Source: Plantago ovata
Lineage: Eukaryota > Streptophyta > Magnoliopsida > Lamiales > Plantaginaceae
Assembly (NCBI GenBank): GCA_028274465.1
Contig: CM051458.1
Coordinates: 73,533,766 to 73,597,765 of the forward strand
Direction of reading: 5' to 3'
Length of the DNA stretch: 64,000 nt
Positions 31,145-43,486 of the stretch are shown here, piece after piece. A model generated the notes under the pieces. It did not search any database, was not told where the DNA came from, and saw only the letters and a program-made list of their open reading frames with translations. The number at the start of each line of letters is the position of its first letter. Position 1 is the first letter of the stretch. The translations under genes and the position numbers were made by a program.

Positions 31145-33510
31145 TCAGTTGCTGACAGACTTAGCAACTCTTGACAAGGTTGTTCTTTTGAAGTCGAAGT
31201 AAAGTTCCTCAGAACTCACTTTTGGATCTTCAGTGATGTGAACCACTTCAGTGGTCTCCTTTAGAGCCTGAAAAAGAATAACATTTAGATCAGGAGAGGT
31301 TTGGATAATTGTCTTAGAGTCCAAAGCTGAAACATGAATTACCTGCTGAGTTTCAGCAAGCTCATGTTGCACACTTGTTTGTGCTGGTACAATTTCCATT
31401 CCTTGAGGAGCTTGAGAAGCATCCTCCATTTGTTCATCCTGAAATAAATATGAGTTAGATACAAGTACTAAGTTGTCAAACTTAGTTGTTTTACCAAAAA
31501 CTTTAACTACTTGCTGAGCAGGAAGTGTTGATTCTGGTGCAGAGGCTTCAGCAACCGTCTGACTTGCATCTTTAGAAGTCTGTAGAGAGATCATAATTTT
31601 AGCAAAAGATTGAGTTTCAGAAATTGAAGTTTTGCTTAAGGTTGAATTAACTACCTGCTGAGGAAGGACAAGTTGTGGCTCAGTCCTTTCAGCATTATCA
31701 GCTTCTTCAGTTTCTGGGACTGTTTCTTCAGCAGACTTCTTGGCTTGCTTTGTTTGAGAAAGCTGCGTGGTTTCAGCAATCTCCCTTGTCTCTGAAATGA
31801 CAAGTTGAGCGGAAGCATCTTGACCCTTAAGCTCACTGCTTGTCATAAAAACATCTATTGATTTGTTGGATATTTCTTCAATATCCAACTCCATTTGATG
31901 GCTTAATTCTTCCAGTACAAGCTGGACTTTGTCAATTGATGTCTTTGGTGAACTGGGGCCAGTATTCTCAGCATTGCGAGATGCGTCGTTGAATAATGCT
32001 TCTTGTGTTGCTTCAGCAACCTCTGGGACTTGAACCATTGCGGTCTCAGCAACTGGTTCTTCAGCAACCTGATGAGTTGCTTGTTCAGCAACCATCTTTT
32101 CAGCAACGGCAGCTTCAGCAAGTGCCGCGGTTCTTATATCAGCAGCAATATCGGTTATCGGTTCCAGAGTCGGATCATCAAGATTATCTACAATGTAGAT
32201 ATCTGGGACTTGGGCAGGAATTTCATTTCCACTGCCTTGTGGTCTATTCACAGTAGAAGGATCAACATTAAGTTGATTGTTGAAGGCTTCCGCAAACACT
32301 TCAACGTCGCTGAAATAGGTTTCAGCAACTGCTTGGGAATCGTCCGAGAGATCATGGACAATTGGTACTGACTTGCGAGCCAGTGTTTTCTTTCTTGGGT
32401 TATTTGTGCTTTTTCTCTTGGGGACGGGGTTTGCTGATGACGCTGCAGTCTGGATGGCTTGTGCTGACAACATTTGCAGTTGTTGTCTTCTTAGATTTTT
32501 CAAGTTTCTTGCCAACAGTCTTAGGTACATTCTGCTTGTAGAAGGCTCTTCCCACATTGCATACAGATTTCTTGATTGGCAATGGGTTTCTCAGCTGAAT
32601 CCTGAAATGTTCAAGGATAAAGCATATCTTTAGTCCATACATGACTGGGAAGGTAGGTGAGACCTTGTTGTCTTCAACCTTAACCTTGAACTTAGTAACA
32701 CAATCAACAAGTCTGTTGAAAATGTACTTAGCTCAGTTGAGCTCCGTTTTGTTCTCATAGATAGTTGAGCTCCGTTTTGTTCTCATAGATATGCATCAGC
32801 AGCGGCCACCTTCTCAGGCCTACTTGGTCTATTCCTCCAACTTTGGAGTCTAAGACTTTGATTAGTAGCAGAGCTACTAGACCAAGTGAATGGCAAAGAT
32901 GCTTCCTTTTAACGTGCTTTGTCCAAGTCACGGGAGCAATCTCTCCTTTCTTCATTTTCTCATTTCTGACATCACTGTAGAAGGCTTCTATCTCTTCATT
33001 AGTGGCAGTGATGTCATCTTCAGTTCTAGTGATTGGAATCTGAAAGATTTCCGCTAAATCAGTCCATTTCAGGACGATTTGCGTGTTCTGAACTGTAGTA
33101 AAGATCACTTTTTCAGTGACTCCTTGACTATCAGTTAGGGACTGGATTTCTGCATTGTTGTAGAACTCCATAGTATCTAACATGCTCACTTGCTTAGGGC
33201 GAGCAGTTATAAAGTGAATGAGGCCTTGCTGCTTGATAAAGTCAAGCGCCTCTTCATTGTCACAGTCCATTTCTTGTTCATAGAAGTATCGGATATACTT
33301 CTCTTTAGAAAAACCACCCCATTGCATCATCATCTCACACTTTGCAGTGTCAAGATATGAAGGAGGCATGGGTTTTTCGGTAATTCTGTCGTTTTTCAAC
33401 ACAACTTTAGCTGTGTTTGTTGCCGGAGTAGTCACCGGAGCAGTGCGTTTCTCAGCACTGTCAACCTCTGACGACTTGGAGGTCTTAGATGATTGTCTTT
33501 TCGGTGCCAT
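31145..33510 (-). pseudogene. Element B ORF3, two frameshifts
   Basis: It starts ATG at 33510 (MAPKRQSSKTSKSS). The first piece runs to 32755, where a perfect 28-base tandem duplication (32735-32790) breaks the frame. A second piece (32400-32642) and a third (31145-32557) overlap through another frameshift near 32460. The N-terminal half has the EFYNNAEIQSL and LLIKVLDS blocks shared with A and C. The C-terminal half is low-complexity, with many Val-Ala-Glu repeats (VAE, AET). It contains three intron-like GT-AG segments at 31580-31654, 31439-31510 and 31268-31342. It ends VAKSVSN then TGA. I find no membrane segment; the role is unknown. Confidence 0.85.
32735..32790 (-). repeat. Perfect 28-base tandem duplication in B ORF3
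   Basis: The unit AGTTGAGCTCCG...CATAGAT is repeated exactly at 32735-32762 and 32763-32790. The A and C copies have it once. Twenty-eight bases shift the frame by one. Confidence 0.95.
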
Positions 33511-33642
33511 TTCTTTATATATAGAGAAAAGTGTACGAAAAAGATTATTTGCTTTTTGACCGGAGGTACAGTAGATTCAGGCTAAAATTTGCAGAGAAAG
33601 GAAATGTGAGTTAAAGAATTTTGTCATTTCTCTAACTCCTTC

Positions 33643-33650
33643 TTTATATA
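33643..33650 (-). promoter_or_regulatory. Internal TATA box upstream of ORF3, element B
   Basis: TATATAAA on the minus strand, about 140 bases before the ORF3 ATG at 33510. The flanking ACACTATATAAAGAAGGAGT is the same as in C. Confidence 0.6.
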
Positions 33651-34039
33651 GTGTCTTTGATGTGTGAGAAACTCAATCGATTTGAGTTTTCAGCAAGGGT
33701 AAAACAGAGAAACAATGGCGTTAGTGGAGCCTTTGCATTAAATGGGTAGTGGCCCACTAACAAAAACCGTCAGAGCACTCTCTCTCTTTGAAATGTTAAC
33801 CATTAGATTAATAACTCCTTTTAATCAATGGCCACGATTGTATTTCATGTCATGATTATTACGAGTTTATCTGTGCCCGATTAACGTCACAAATTGATTT
33901 TACCGAGATTTATGGGATTAGATTGCTTGCTGAAATATACAAGAATCTTTTCAGCGAGTTTGCATAAATACCCTAGATACTTGCTGAAAGTTCTCCCTTA
34001 ATCAGATATCTCATATTTCCTAAAGTTCAAAAGATATTT

Positions 34040-34397
34040 CTGAGTTCCCGTATCAGTAAATTCTTTTGTACTTGAGACATCCTTTGGTAAAATCTAAGAA
34101 ATGAGTTTTTCTCTTTTTCTGAGTTCCCGTCTCAGAATATCCCTTGATACTTGAATACATGTTTCAGTATCTTTGATTGTCTGAATACCCGTTTTAGCAA
34201 TCTTTAAGGTTATTCTCTTACTGAGTGCCTGTCTCAGCAAGTGATCAAGTTTCCTAACAAATACCCGTTTTGAAGGAATTACTTGCTGAATGCTTGTTTC
34301 AGCAATCATGTAGTGACCTATCATTTCTTAGAAGAAATTAGTGGAAGGAGCTTTTAATGAAGTAAGAGTACTTTGGCTTGCTGAATACCTATTTCAG
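34040..34397 (-). repeat. Array of eight stem-loops, element B
   Basis: Units at 34040, 34119, 34147, 34181, 34221, 34258, 34286 and 34381 (plus-strand starts), in the same order as in C and A when read on the minus strand. Two units carry single mismatches in the stem: 34181, and 34040, where the fifth pair is T-C. Confidence 0.85.
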
Positions 34398-34417
34398 CAT
34401 TCTGCCAACTGTATTCT

Positions 34418-37400
34418 TTATTGAGGTAATTCAATCAATCCAAGGTTATACCTTAGCATTGCGAATTTATTATCTGGTAGGGGCTTGGTAAAGATGTCAG
34501 CAAGTTGATCATCAATACCTACTTTCACAACCTCAATATCTCCCTTTTCCACATGATCTCTAATGAAATGATGTCTAATATCACTGTGCTTAGTCCTTGA
34601 GTGAAACTTAGGATTTTGCGTGATAGCAATAACACTCGTATTATCACAAAAGATTGGTGTTTTCTTTGCAGAAATACCATAATCTCTTAATTGTTGCTGA
34701 ATCCATAGGATTTGAGCTGTGCAACATCCAGCCACAATGTACTCAGATTCAGTAGATGAATTGGCAACACATGTTTGTTTCTTGCTGAACCATGATATTA
34801 ATCTAGTACCCAAAAACTGACAAGTTCCAGAGGTACTTTTTCTATCAAGAGTTGATCCTCCATGATCATCATCAGAATAACCTACCAACTCAAGTCCTGA
34901 ATCTTTAGGATACCATAATCCAACATTGACTGTACCATTGACATATTTTAGTATCTTAATTGCCTTTTTGTAGTGTGATTCTCTTGGATCAAATTGGAAT
35001 CTTGCACACACACAAACAGCATACTGAATGTCAGGTCTACTTGCTGTTAAATACAACAAGGAACCAATGAGCTTCCTATACTTGTGTTCTTCAACACTCT
35101 TATCTTCTTTAGTATAGCCCAATTTGGTACCAACACTCATAGGGATCTTTTCAGGTTTCTCTTCCTCTTTGATCCTAAACTTTATGAGCATTTCTTTCGC
35201 ATACTTTGCTTGATTTATGAATATTCCATCTTTGAGTTGCTTGACTTGCAATCCTAGGAAGTAATTCAATTTTCCCATCATACTCATTTCAAATTTATTT
35301 GTCATGAGTTTGGCAAAATCATCACAAAGTTGCTTGTCCTTAGATCCAAAAATTATGTCATCCACATAAATTTGAACTAAGAGTATTTTACCATCATGGT
35401 TCATGGTAAATAAGGTTTTATCAACTTCACCATTCTTGAAACCATTATCCAGCAAGAACTTAGCTAAGGTATCATACCAAGCTCTTGGTGCTTGCTTTAG
35501 ACCATATACAGCTTTCTGAAGCCTGTATACCATCTTGATTTCTGAGGGAAGTTCAAAGCCAGGGGGTTGTTCTAAGTAGACTTCTTCAGCAAGTTCACCA
35601 TTCAAGAATGCACTTTTAACATCCATTTGGTAAACAATGAAGTCATTGTGAGCAGCAAAGGCCAAGAGAAGCCTAATTGCATCCAATCTTGCAACTGGTG
35701 CATAAGACTCATCATAGTCTAATCCTTCAGTCTGACAGTAACCTTGAGCAACTAAACGTGCTTTTTTTCTTGTTACTTCACCAGACTCACTCAGCTTGTT
35801 TCTGAACACCCACTTTGTACCAATAGCTTTCTTGCCTTCAGCAAGTGGTACAAGTTTCCAAACTTTGTTCCTTTCAAATTGATCCAGTTCTTCTTGCATT
35901 GCCTTGATCCATTCAGAATGCTTTAGAGCTTCTTCTATGGTTTTAGGTTCAATTTCTGAAACAAAGCAAGAGAACAATGATTCTACTTCTACGACAGTTG
36001 CTTCTTCAGCAAGTCCATGAGTAGCAGAAACTTTGGATCTAGTCACTTGGCGTTTATAAATATCACCAATCATATCCGTAGAGGGATGATCTCTAATCCA
36101 TTTATTAATGGGTTTTCTGCTCGTTGGATCTGGATATGTTTGCTCATCAGCATGTGACTCTTTAGCATGTACTTGTTCAGTACTACTGGGATTTTGTGTC
36201 TCTGCTGAGATTGGTTCATCAGCAACTGCTTGTTCAGCATTGCTAGATTGTGGTAACTCATCAGCAGGCACGGGAGGTTGCGTAGTTTCAGCAACTTCCG
36301 GAGCAACTGCGTCTTTTGCTGGAAATTCCTTGTCATGAACTATATTTATCTTGTCATGACTTGGGGGAGGGGAGTCACTGTCAGAATCATCATTTAGTTC
36401 AATTGACTTGATTTGCCTAGCATTAGATTCAGTTCTTTGCTCATGTATGATTAGCTTTTTCATACATTCTGATATTTCTTCTTCAGCAGGCACTCCTTGT
36501 GTCTTTTCGTAGAATACAACATGCACTGATTCTTCGATCTTTTGTGCCTTTTTGTTGTAAACTCTATAAGCTTTACTATGCAAGGAGTAACCGAGAAATA
36601 TCGCTTCGTCTGCCTTTGGTTGAAATGTTCTTAGGTATTCTCTACCGTTATTAAGAACGAAACACTTACAACCAAATACTCTTAGATGAGTGATATTAGG
36701 AGGCCTTCCAACAAACAACTCATATGGATTTTTGTTGTATTTCGTAGTAATCAAACATCTGTTTTGAGTGTAACAGGCGGTATTAATCGCTACAAGCCAA
36801 TAAGCCTCACTTATTTCAGTGTCAGCAAGCATTGTTCTTGCGGCTTCTTTTAGGGTACGATTCTTCCGTTCAGCAACACCATTCTGTTGTGGTGTCCTTA
36901 CTGAGGATAACTGATGTTGTATGCCTTTTGAAGTGCAATGCTTAGTTATGTACTGGTTTACAAACTCAGTACCATGGTCTGTCCTTATGACTTTTACCTT
37001 GTCATTTTTCATGACTTCACGCTTATTCAGCAAGTTAGGTATTTCAGTCCTTGTTTCAGATTTGTGTTTGATAAATACTACCCAAGTGAATCTTGAATAG
37101 TCATCTACCACCACCAGACCATACTTCTTACCAGCATAGCTTGTTGAAGTAGATTCAAACAAGTCCATGTGCAAGAGTTGTAAAGGTTTTATAGTTGACG
37201 GTACTGCCTTGTTCTTGAAAGAAGATTTGGTTTGCTTTCCTTGCTGACATGCATTGCAAACACCATCCTTCTTAAAAGTAACCTTAGGTAATCCAACTAC
37301 AAGTGCCTTTTTAGACATCTTATTCAGCGTCTTGAAGTTTAGATGACTTGTTCGTTTATGCCATAACCCTGCTTTTTCAGCAAGGCAATCGTGATTTGAG

Positions 37401-37810
37401 ACAAGGCATTTTTCAACGGTTGCTGAAGACCAATCTACGGTGTACAAGCCTCCTGATCTTCTTGCAATCATAATAACCTTCTTAGTCTCGAAATCTATAA
37501 GTTTACATTCATCACTTTTGATTTTGATGAAGTATCCTTTGTCAGCAAACTGACTCATGCTGAAAAGATTAGACTTAAGATTTTTGACATAAAGAACTCC
37601 CGTAATGATAATGCATCCTAACTTCACGTCACCATAGCCTTTTGTAGAACCGGAGCCTCCACCAGCAAACCTTATTGTTGGACCTTTAGACCACCGTCTA
37701 TAGTTTATAAGGTTATTCTTGTTGCCCGTCATGTGCTTTCCACAACCACTGTCAAAGTGCCAGCTTGCATCGTTTGTCTCCGTGGCTGAAGTCTGCACAA
37801 TCAAGAGCAA
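34418..37810 (-). CDS. pol: Element B copia-type pol, open 1130-codon frame
   Basis: This is the polyprotein for protein processing, integration and reverse transcription. Protease DSG lies at residues 20-22. The integrase zinc finger uses His 151, His 156, Cys 185 and Cys 188; the integrase core has Asp 216, Asp 278 and Glu 314 with 35 residues between the last two. Reverse transcriptase has catalytic Asp 730 and YVDD at 815-818. The RNase H region carries a SSTESEY motif and ends LIELPQ. A Ser/Thr/Glu-rich linker of about 150 residues joins integrase and RT. The wording of RT and integrase is closest to Sirevirus/Maximus elements. The frame opens at TTG (37810), not ATG, and lies in a different phase from gag, so expression needs frameshifting or splicing. 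No disabling change is visible, but gag of the same element is broken. Confidence 0.95.
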   Translation of the reverse strand: MLLIVQTSATETNDASWHFDSGCGKHMTGNKNNLINYRRWSKGPTIRFAGGGSGSTKGYGDVKLGCIIITGVLYVKNLKSNLFSMSQFADKGYFIKIKSDECKLIDFETKKVIMIARRSGGLYTVDWSSATVEKCLVSNHDCLAEKAGLWHKRTSHLNFKTLNKMSKKALVVGLPKVTFKKDGVCNACQQGKQTKSSFKNKAVPSTIKPLQLLHMDLFESTSTSYAGKKYGLVVVDDYSRFTWVVFIKHKSETRTEIPNLLNKREVMKNDKVKVIRTDHGTEFVNQYITKHCTSKGIQHQLSSVRTPQQNGVAERKNRTLKEAARTMLADTEISEAYWLVAINTACYTQNRCLITTKYNKNPYELFVGRPPNITHLRVFGCKCFVLNNGREYLRTFQPKADEAIFLGYSLHSKAYRVYNKKAQKIEESVHVVFYEKTQGVPAEEEISECMKKLIIHEQRTESNARQIKSIELNDDSDSDSPPPSHDKINIVHDKEFPAKDAVAPEVAETTQPPVPADELPQSSNAEQAVADEPISAETQNPSSTEQVHAKESHADEQTYPDPTSRKPINKWIRDHPSTDMIGDIYKRQVTRSKVSATHGLAEEATVVEVESLFSCFVSEIEPKTIEEALKHSEWIKAMQEELDQFERNKVWKLVPLAEGKKAIGTKWVFRNKLSESGEVTRKKARLVAQGYCQTEGLDYDESYAPVARLDAIRLLLAFAAHNDFIVYQMDVKSAFLNGELAEEVYLEQPPGFELPSEIKMVYRLQKAVYGLKQAPRAWYDTLAKFLLDNGFKNGEVDKTLFTMNHDGKILLVQIYVDDIIFGSKDKQLCDDFAKLMTNKFEMSMMGKLNYFLGLQVKQLKDGIFINQAKYAKEMLIKFRIKEEEKPEKIPMSVGTKLGYTKEDKSVEEHKYRKLIGSLLYLTASRPDIQYAVCVCARFQFDPRESHYKKAIKILKYVNGTVNVGLWYPKDSGLELVGYSDDDHGGSTLDRKSTSGTCQFLGTRLISWFSKKQTCVANSSTESEYIVAGCCTAQILWIQQQLRDYGISAKKTPIFCDNTSVIAITQNPKFHSRTKHSDIRHHFIRDHVEKGDIEVVKVGIDDQLADIFTKPLPDNKFAMLRYNLGLIELPQ

Positions 37811-37815
37811 ACAAG

Positions 37816-40230
37816 TTAATTATCCAATATTGGATGTCCATTAACATGTTCAAGAATGCGTCCAGTGGAAACCCAAGTCTTAAGTTTTTCAACTTTGACT
37901 TGTTTTCTACTTGCTGAGGAACTAGGAGGTTTTGAGCTGAAAGAATTTTGATTCGTGCTGATCAAGTCCACTTTCTGATGTGGTGTCTTGCTCGGTTGAC
38001 CTTTTTGCTGAACATACTTTTCAGTAAGTTCTTTTCTAGCAAGGTTCCTTCTAGCCCTAGCATTTAGAGTCTTTTCAGAACTCTTAGACTTGATTTTGTT
38101 CATCTCTTTGAAGTATCTTTGTTGACTTTGCTTATACTCGTGAAAGACTTTGCTTGGTTTTGAAACCAAGTCCACTTTTCGGAGAATGCTGAGCTTTTGT
38201 GTCAGCAACCTTACTTGATTCAGGTTTGTCAGCAAAGGTCTTCTGATTACTTTTAGTAATCTTGCCTTTTGACTTAACAAATTGCTTTTCGGCAACTTGT
38301 TTGGCGGAATGCTTTACAACATCCTTTTTCTTTACAGTTTGCTTCTCAGCAACCTGTTTTCCTTTTAAAGTCTTGTTACTTTGAGTAGCAACAGCGGGCT
38401 TTATGGTCGTAGGTACTTGATTGCATGTTTCAGCAACCTTAGATTGACCAAACTGATAGAGTTCTGGTTGACCACTATCTGTAGCACGTACAAAGAAAAT
38501 CGGTGATTTGTCTTTACTCAAGATTATTACGTCATCACCTTCGTACGTTGCACCTAAACCTTCTTTCTGAGATGGATCTCTCAAATAAGAGTTTAGTTCA
38601 GTCAGCGTATTACTTGCGTCAGCATAAGATATGAAATTGATTTTCATCTTTTTCATCTCTTGGATTTCAGCAAGTAACTTTAAAATTGAGGACTGATACT
38701 CTTCCAATTCTATTGCCATTTGAGAATTCTTCTCTGTAGCTTCAACAATTAACTTCTTAAGACGCCTTATTTCAGCATCCTTTTCTTCTGTCTCTTCCTT
38801 CAACAAGATATACTTTTCAGTAGTCTACTTGGTCAGAGTTTCAGCAATCTGTAGTTTCTCTTGCTGTCTGCTCAGAGTTTTCTCAAATCTTTCGATTTCT
38901 CCTTGAATCTTGTCAAGGTCAATCTCGTCTTCACTTTCTGAGTCTGAGTCAGAGGTAGGATTTTTTACCTGACCGACCATGAGGCAGAACTCGTAGTTTG
39001 ACACATCTGGATAAGCTTCCATAGCTATTCCACAAACTTCCTTGCAAATCTCTACGTTAAGAGTGGCTTCTTCATCGTCAGTATCTGAGCTTTCATCCTC
39101 ACTGTCTTCGGAGCTCGTATCAATGCACAATGCATCGATTTTTGCTTGAAGCTTCTTCTTTTCTTCGGCAATAAAAGCTCTTTTGAACTTCTTCTTCTTT
39201 TCAGCAGATTTGCCTTTCAGCAAAGGGCAATTTGCTTTGAAGTGTCCAGGCTTTTTGCAGTAAAAGCAGAGATCATTTCCAACTGCTGGTTCTTCTGATG
39301 AAGTTGCTTGCTGAGCTTGCTTGTTCAGCGAGCTAGTCTCATTCTTGTACTTATGGTAGTTGTTACCAAGATGCTTTTTCAGCTTCTCTTTTGCTTTTCG
39401 CCTTTCAAGTTCCTTACTGATGAATTTCTTCATGTTTTTGACAACCAAAGCATTTTCATCAGCAGGCTCTTTATCATTCTTCTTTTCAGAAGATGACGGC
39501 TTTGCAGCAAGAGCAATGTTTTGCGATTTTTCAGCAAACACATTTTCTCTTTGCTTTGTCTCGTAATTGACAGTAGCAAGGTGAGAGAACATCTCTGTTG
39601 GTGTAATGTCTGGCATTCCTTGATTGTAGTAGAAGTTCTGAGTGTGGATCCATTCTTGGTTCAGACTTCTGATGGTGGTTTTCACCTTCTCAGAATCTGA
39701 GTAAAGATTTCCAACACCCAAGGCTGCCATTTCACTAACTAGAGTTGTGAATCTGAAGTCCAAGTCTTCCAGTGACTCATTTTACCTTGTTTAAAGTTCT
39801 GGAACTTTAACTTCAGCACTTCGAGTTTGTTCTCCTTGGTTTTGTCAGATCCAGTGCAAAGATCTTGAACCAGTTTCCAAGCTTCCTTAGCAGTTTTAGC
39901 ACCCCACAGTTTGCACTGTATGGTATCTGGAGTTGATCGAATGATGATGTTTCTTGCTTGGCCATCAAGATGGAATCTCTTGGCTTCGTCGGAAGTCCAT
40001 TCCTCTCTTGGTTTTGGAACAACGGTATCAACCGGTTCGCCTAAGATAGTTTCCTTTCCAGCTTCAGTGGTTTTGTGAGGAAAACTTCTTTCAACCTTAG
40101 TGATCTTGATAGGTTCATCATTAATGACAATAACCATCTCATCACTAATGGCCTCAAGATGTAGCATCATGTTGTTTCGCCATTTTTCGTAGTTTTCCAG
40201 CTTCAACAAGGGAGCATCTCCTAAAGACAT
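37816..40230 (-). pseudogene. gag: Element B gag (copia type), three breaks
   Basis: It starts ATGTCTTTAGGAG at 40230. The N-terminal gag region opens with LLKLENYEKWRNNM. A one-base loss near 39780 shifts the frame. The next piece (38825-39763) contains the CCHC knuckle and ends in a stop (TAG) where the C copy reads CAA. It then continues in the same frame from 38806 with a coiled-coil region. A five-base loss near 38145 leads to the last piece, ending at 37816 in a basic tail and TAA. Gag lies upstream of the open pol in a different frame. Confidence 0.92.
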
Positions 40231-40328
40231 CCTGTCAGCAAAAGACTACCAAACTGATCAAGTGAGAGTGAATTACAGAAAGCACCTAAGGGGATCTAGG
40301 TTCAGTGCTGAAGGTTAAAGAACCTCCA

Positions 40329-40340
40329 GCTCCGATACCA
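40329..40340 (-). other. B primer binding site, tRNA-Met type
   Basis: The minus strand reads TGGTATCGGAGC, with one change (A to G) from the usual TGGTATCAGAGC, two bases inside the LTR end at 40343. Confidence 0.88.
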
Positions 40341-40342
40341 CT

Positions 40343-41922
40343 TATTGGTCCCTTTAAACAACAAGAAAAGACTAGAGGGGGGGGGGTGAATAGTCTTTTC
40401 AAACTTTCGGCGTTTAAAAACTTTCTCAGCAAGTACTTATTAGTTTTCAGTAATGAGTTTGCTGATACTTAACTTTCTCAGCAAGCGCAAGTTACTTCTC
40501 AGTAACTAGGTTTGCCGATACTTAAAATCAGAGAGCGGAAGTCTTTGATACAATAAGTGCTTTGATAGTAAGTGATAGTTTCAGCAAGTGATGTGAGTGA
40601 CTGTGTACAGATAGATATGCTTTGCTGAAAACTAAGTACAGTAAGTAAATCACACAAACACTTTTTATAGTGGTATCTGAGAGTAGCGTAATCTCTCAAC
40701 TAATCCACTTTGTCCTTCTTAGGACTGAATCCACTAAGATAAGATTGAGGTTCCTTACAACACCTATCTAGAGCGATCCAAACAGAAACCAAAGCACACT
40801 TGCTTCGTTTCCAACCTAACTAGAGAACGAAACCCTTTTCTCCACCAAACTTGGGACTTTTAATCAGCAACACTATGCTTGATTAAGTTCCCCCTGAATA
40901 TCACGCCTGAAAGGGTGTATTTTCAGTTAGAGAGGTTTGGGATGAGATAACTTAATTATAACTTATTCAGTTACAACAAGTAATCTAAGAAACAAAACTT
41001 TGAATACTTTGCAGTAAACAAGTTTGATTGTTTCTGGTGTCAAGACTTGTTCTTGTTCGAAAGAAAGAAAGAACACTTAACTAATTTCTTAGCCGTGTAA
41101 GTTCTACTTCTTCACAAGTAGCTTTTTTTCAAGCTTTAAGTCTTGGAACGGATCAATGGCAGTAAAGAGTATTTGAAGGGTATGTGAGTTTAAGCACAAG
41201 TGAGAGTATGATCACGTTGTTGACACACTTCAACTTTTTGCCGGATGACCTCTATTTATAGTGAAAATAAGGAGCCATTTGAATTTTAAATTCTAAGGCT
41301 TTTGTTCCTTAACATGTCACTATCTTGCTTTTGTACTTTCAACAACGTCCTTGTTTGTCTTCTAGTCTTCATGTCCTTCGCGTGCATGCTTTGCATTTAA
41401 TGCTTATTTGAATGAAATTCAAACAGTAACATTGGAGCGCAAATACAAGTACTTTCAGCAAGAGGTCACAAATGTTCCATCAGCAAGTGGTCAGTCTCAG
41501 TTTCAGCAAGCACAACCTACTCTGTCGTTTAGATTTCCACTTATGCAATGTTGTTGCTGAAGTTTCCACTTTCTGAGCAACATGTGCCTTTGTAGATACC
41601 AGTCTTCAGAAATCTTCTAGTCTTCAGATCTTCGAATTCTTCAAGTTTCTGAGCGGTTCTAAATGCTTCAATAGTTTGTTTGTGTAAACAAAGTACATCA
41701 TCAGCAAATGCTTCAATAGGTTGTATTTCTTTTCAGAAAACAAGATACATCATAAGCGGTAAAACCAACCTATCTAGCACCTACTCTAAGTCTTCAGCAA
41801 ACGTTCCTCTTTTACAATGTCCTTAAAATTCTAAATTCCTATGGACCTTAAGAGTACTAGTTACTGGACTTTCCTTAATTTAGCATGGTTAATTGCTCAT
41901 CAAAATTACAATTTTCCTTACA
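40343..41922 (-). repeat. Element B 5' LTR (1580 bp)
   Basis: On the minus strand it runs from TGTAAGGAAAATTG (41922) to GGGACCAATA (40343). Both ends carry a base change from the family consensus TGTTAGG/CCAACA. It aligns over its length with 13741-15308. TATA box at 41253-41260 (minus), poly-C-loop hairpin at 40365-40400. Confidence 0.93.
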
Positions 41923-42656
41923 AAGAGAACCTGAAAAGATCCCTATGATTGTTGGTACCAAATTGGGCTATACTAAACAAGACAAAAGTTTGGATGAACA
42001 CAAGTATAGGAAGCTCATTGGTTCCCTGTTGTATCTAACAACAAGTAGGCCTGACATTCAGTATGTTGTTTGTGTGTGTGCACGATTCCAATCTGATCCT
42101 AGAGAATCACACTACAAGAAAGCACTCAAAATACTGAAATGTGTCAAAGGCACAGTCAATGTTGGATTATGGTATCCAAAAGATTTTGGATTAGAATTGG
42201 TTGGTTATTCAGATGCTGACCATGGTGGATCAACCCTTGATCGAAAAAGTACCTCTGGAACTTGTCAGTTTCTAGGTACAAGATAATTGTATGGCCAATT
42301 CATCCAATGAATCTGAATACATTGCGGCTAGTTGTTGTACTGCTCAAATCCTCTGGATTCAACAACAACTAAGAGATTATGGTATTTCTGCAAGCAAAAC
42401 ACCAATCTTTTGTGATAATACAAGTGCTATTGCTATCACGCAAAATCCTAAGTTCCACTCAAGGACAAAGTACATTGATATTAGACATCACTTTATTAGA
42501 TATCATGTGGAAAAAGGAGACATTGAGGTTGTAAAGATAGGTACTGATGATCAACTTGCTGACATCTTTACCAAGCCCCTTCTAGATAATAGGTTCGCAA
42601 TGCTAAGGTATAACCTTGGATTGATTGAACTACCTCAATTAAAAGGGTATATTTGA
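41923..42656 (+). pseudogene. pol: Element A pol, 3' fragment (end of RT and RNase H)
   Basis: It resumes at EPEKIPM, matching C from about 24620, and reads the copia RNase H region to LIELPQ. A loss of about 26 bases near 42285 removes the ISWFSKKQT block and creates a stop, so two pieces remain (41923-42286 and 42291-42656). This is the continuation of the gag fragment at 13122-13740 across element B. Confidence 0.92.
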
Positions 42657-42664
42657 TTGGATTG

Positions 42665-43041
42665 CTGAAGCGGGCATTCAACAAGCCAACAGTTGCTTAA
42701 AGATTTAATCATCCCTTGAAAAGTCCCTTTCTACTTGACTTCTCTAAAGAGAAATGGTTGTACACACAGTATTTGCTGAAACAGGCATTCAACTAGTAAA
42801 TCCTTCAAACCGGGTATTTGTTAGGAAAGTTGGTCACTTGCTGAAACGGGTATTCAGTAAGAAAAATCTATGGATTGCTGAAACGGATATTCAGACAATC
42901 AAGGATACTGAAACAGGTATTCAAGTATAAAAGGATAAATCTGAGACGGGAACTCAGCAAAGAGCAAGATTGTTTTCACTAAAGAAGAACTTACCTAAAA
43001 ATATCTCACTATAAAAGGGATTTGCTGAGACGGGTACTCAG
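42665..43041 (+). repeat. Array of eight stem-loops, element A
   Basis: Units start at 42665, 42776, 42806, 42841, 42878, 42905, 42941 and 43025, in the same order as in C. The last unit reads CTGAG/CTCAG where C has CTGAT/ATCAG, a two-base change that keeps pairing. Confidence 0.87.
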
Positions 43042-43478
43042 GAGCATCTTCGACCTAAAGAAAACTGAGATATTTGATTAAGGGGAACTTTCAGCAATTA
43101 CAAGGCTTGTTACTTATAAAGTAATTGCTAAAGTCAGAATGATTAAAATTGATGAAAAGATTCTCTAATACTTCAGCAAGCTATTAGCTTCTAAGTAAAA
43201 GAGGTAAAATCCCTTGATTCAAGGTAAAATCTAATGTGACATTAATATTGGCACAGATAAACTCGCTATTATTCATGACATGAAATGCAATCGTAGTCAT
43301 TGATTTTAAAGCAATTGATGATCCAACGGTTAATGTTATAAAGTGAAAACAAGCTCTGACGGTTTCGGGTTAGTGGACCACTACGCATTTAATGCAAAGG
43401 CTCCACTAACTCATTGTATCTCTGTTTTACCCTTGCTGAAGACTCAAAACCATTGAGTTTCTCACACAACAGAGATAC

Positions 43479-43486
43479 TATATAAA
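43479..43486 (+). promoter_or_regulatory. Internal TATA box upstream of ORF3, element A
   Basis: TATATAAA in ATACTATATAAATGAAG, 165 bases before the ORF3 ATG. Confidence 0.6.

Larger units (their letters stand above)
33511..34417 (-). other. B spacer between pol and ORF3
   Basis: Same layout as in C, on the minus strand: stem-loop array (34040-34397), a palindrome variant CATTTAATGC (around 33735-33745), TATA box (33643-33650) and leader. No protein is encoded. Confidence 0.85.
13741..41922 (-). mobile_element. Element B: Sirevirus-like Ty1/copia element (host of G and C)
   Basis: Minus-strand order: 5' LTR 40343-41922, primer site 40329-40340, gag 37816-40230, pol 34418-37810, spacer, ORF3 31145-33510, ORF4 (30294-31129 and 15572-17418, split by G), polypurine tract 15309-15323, 3' LTR 13741-15308. 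No target duplication flanks it. Its left end lacks the terminal 10 bases of the LTR, and the host element A is missing about 4.4 kb at this point, so insertion or later repair was accompanied by deletion. Confidence 0.92.
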
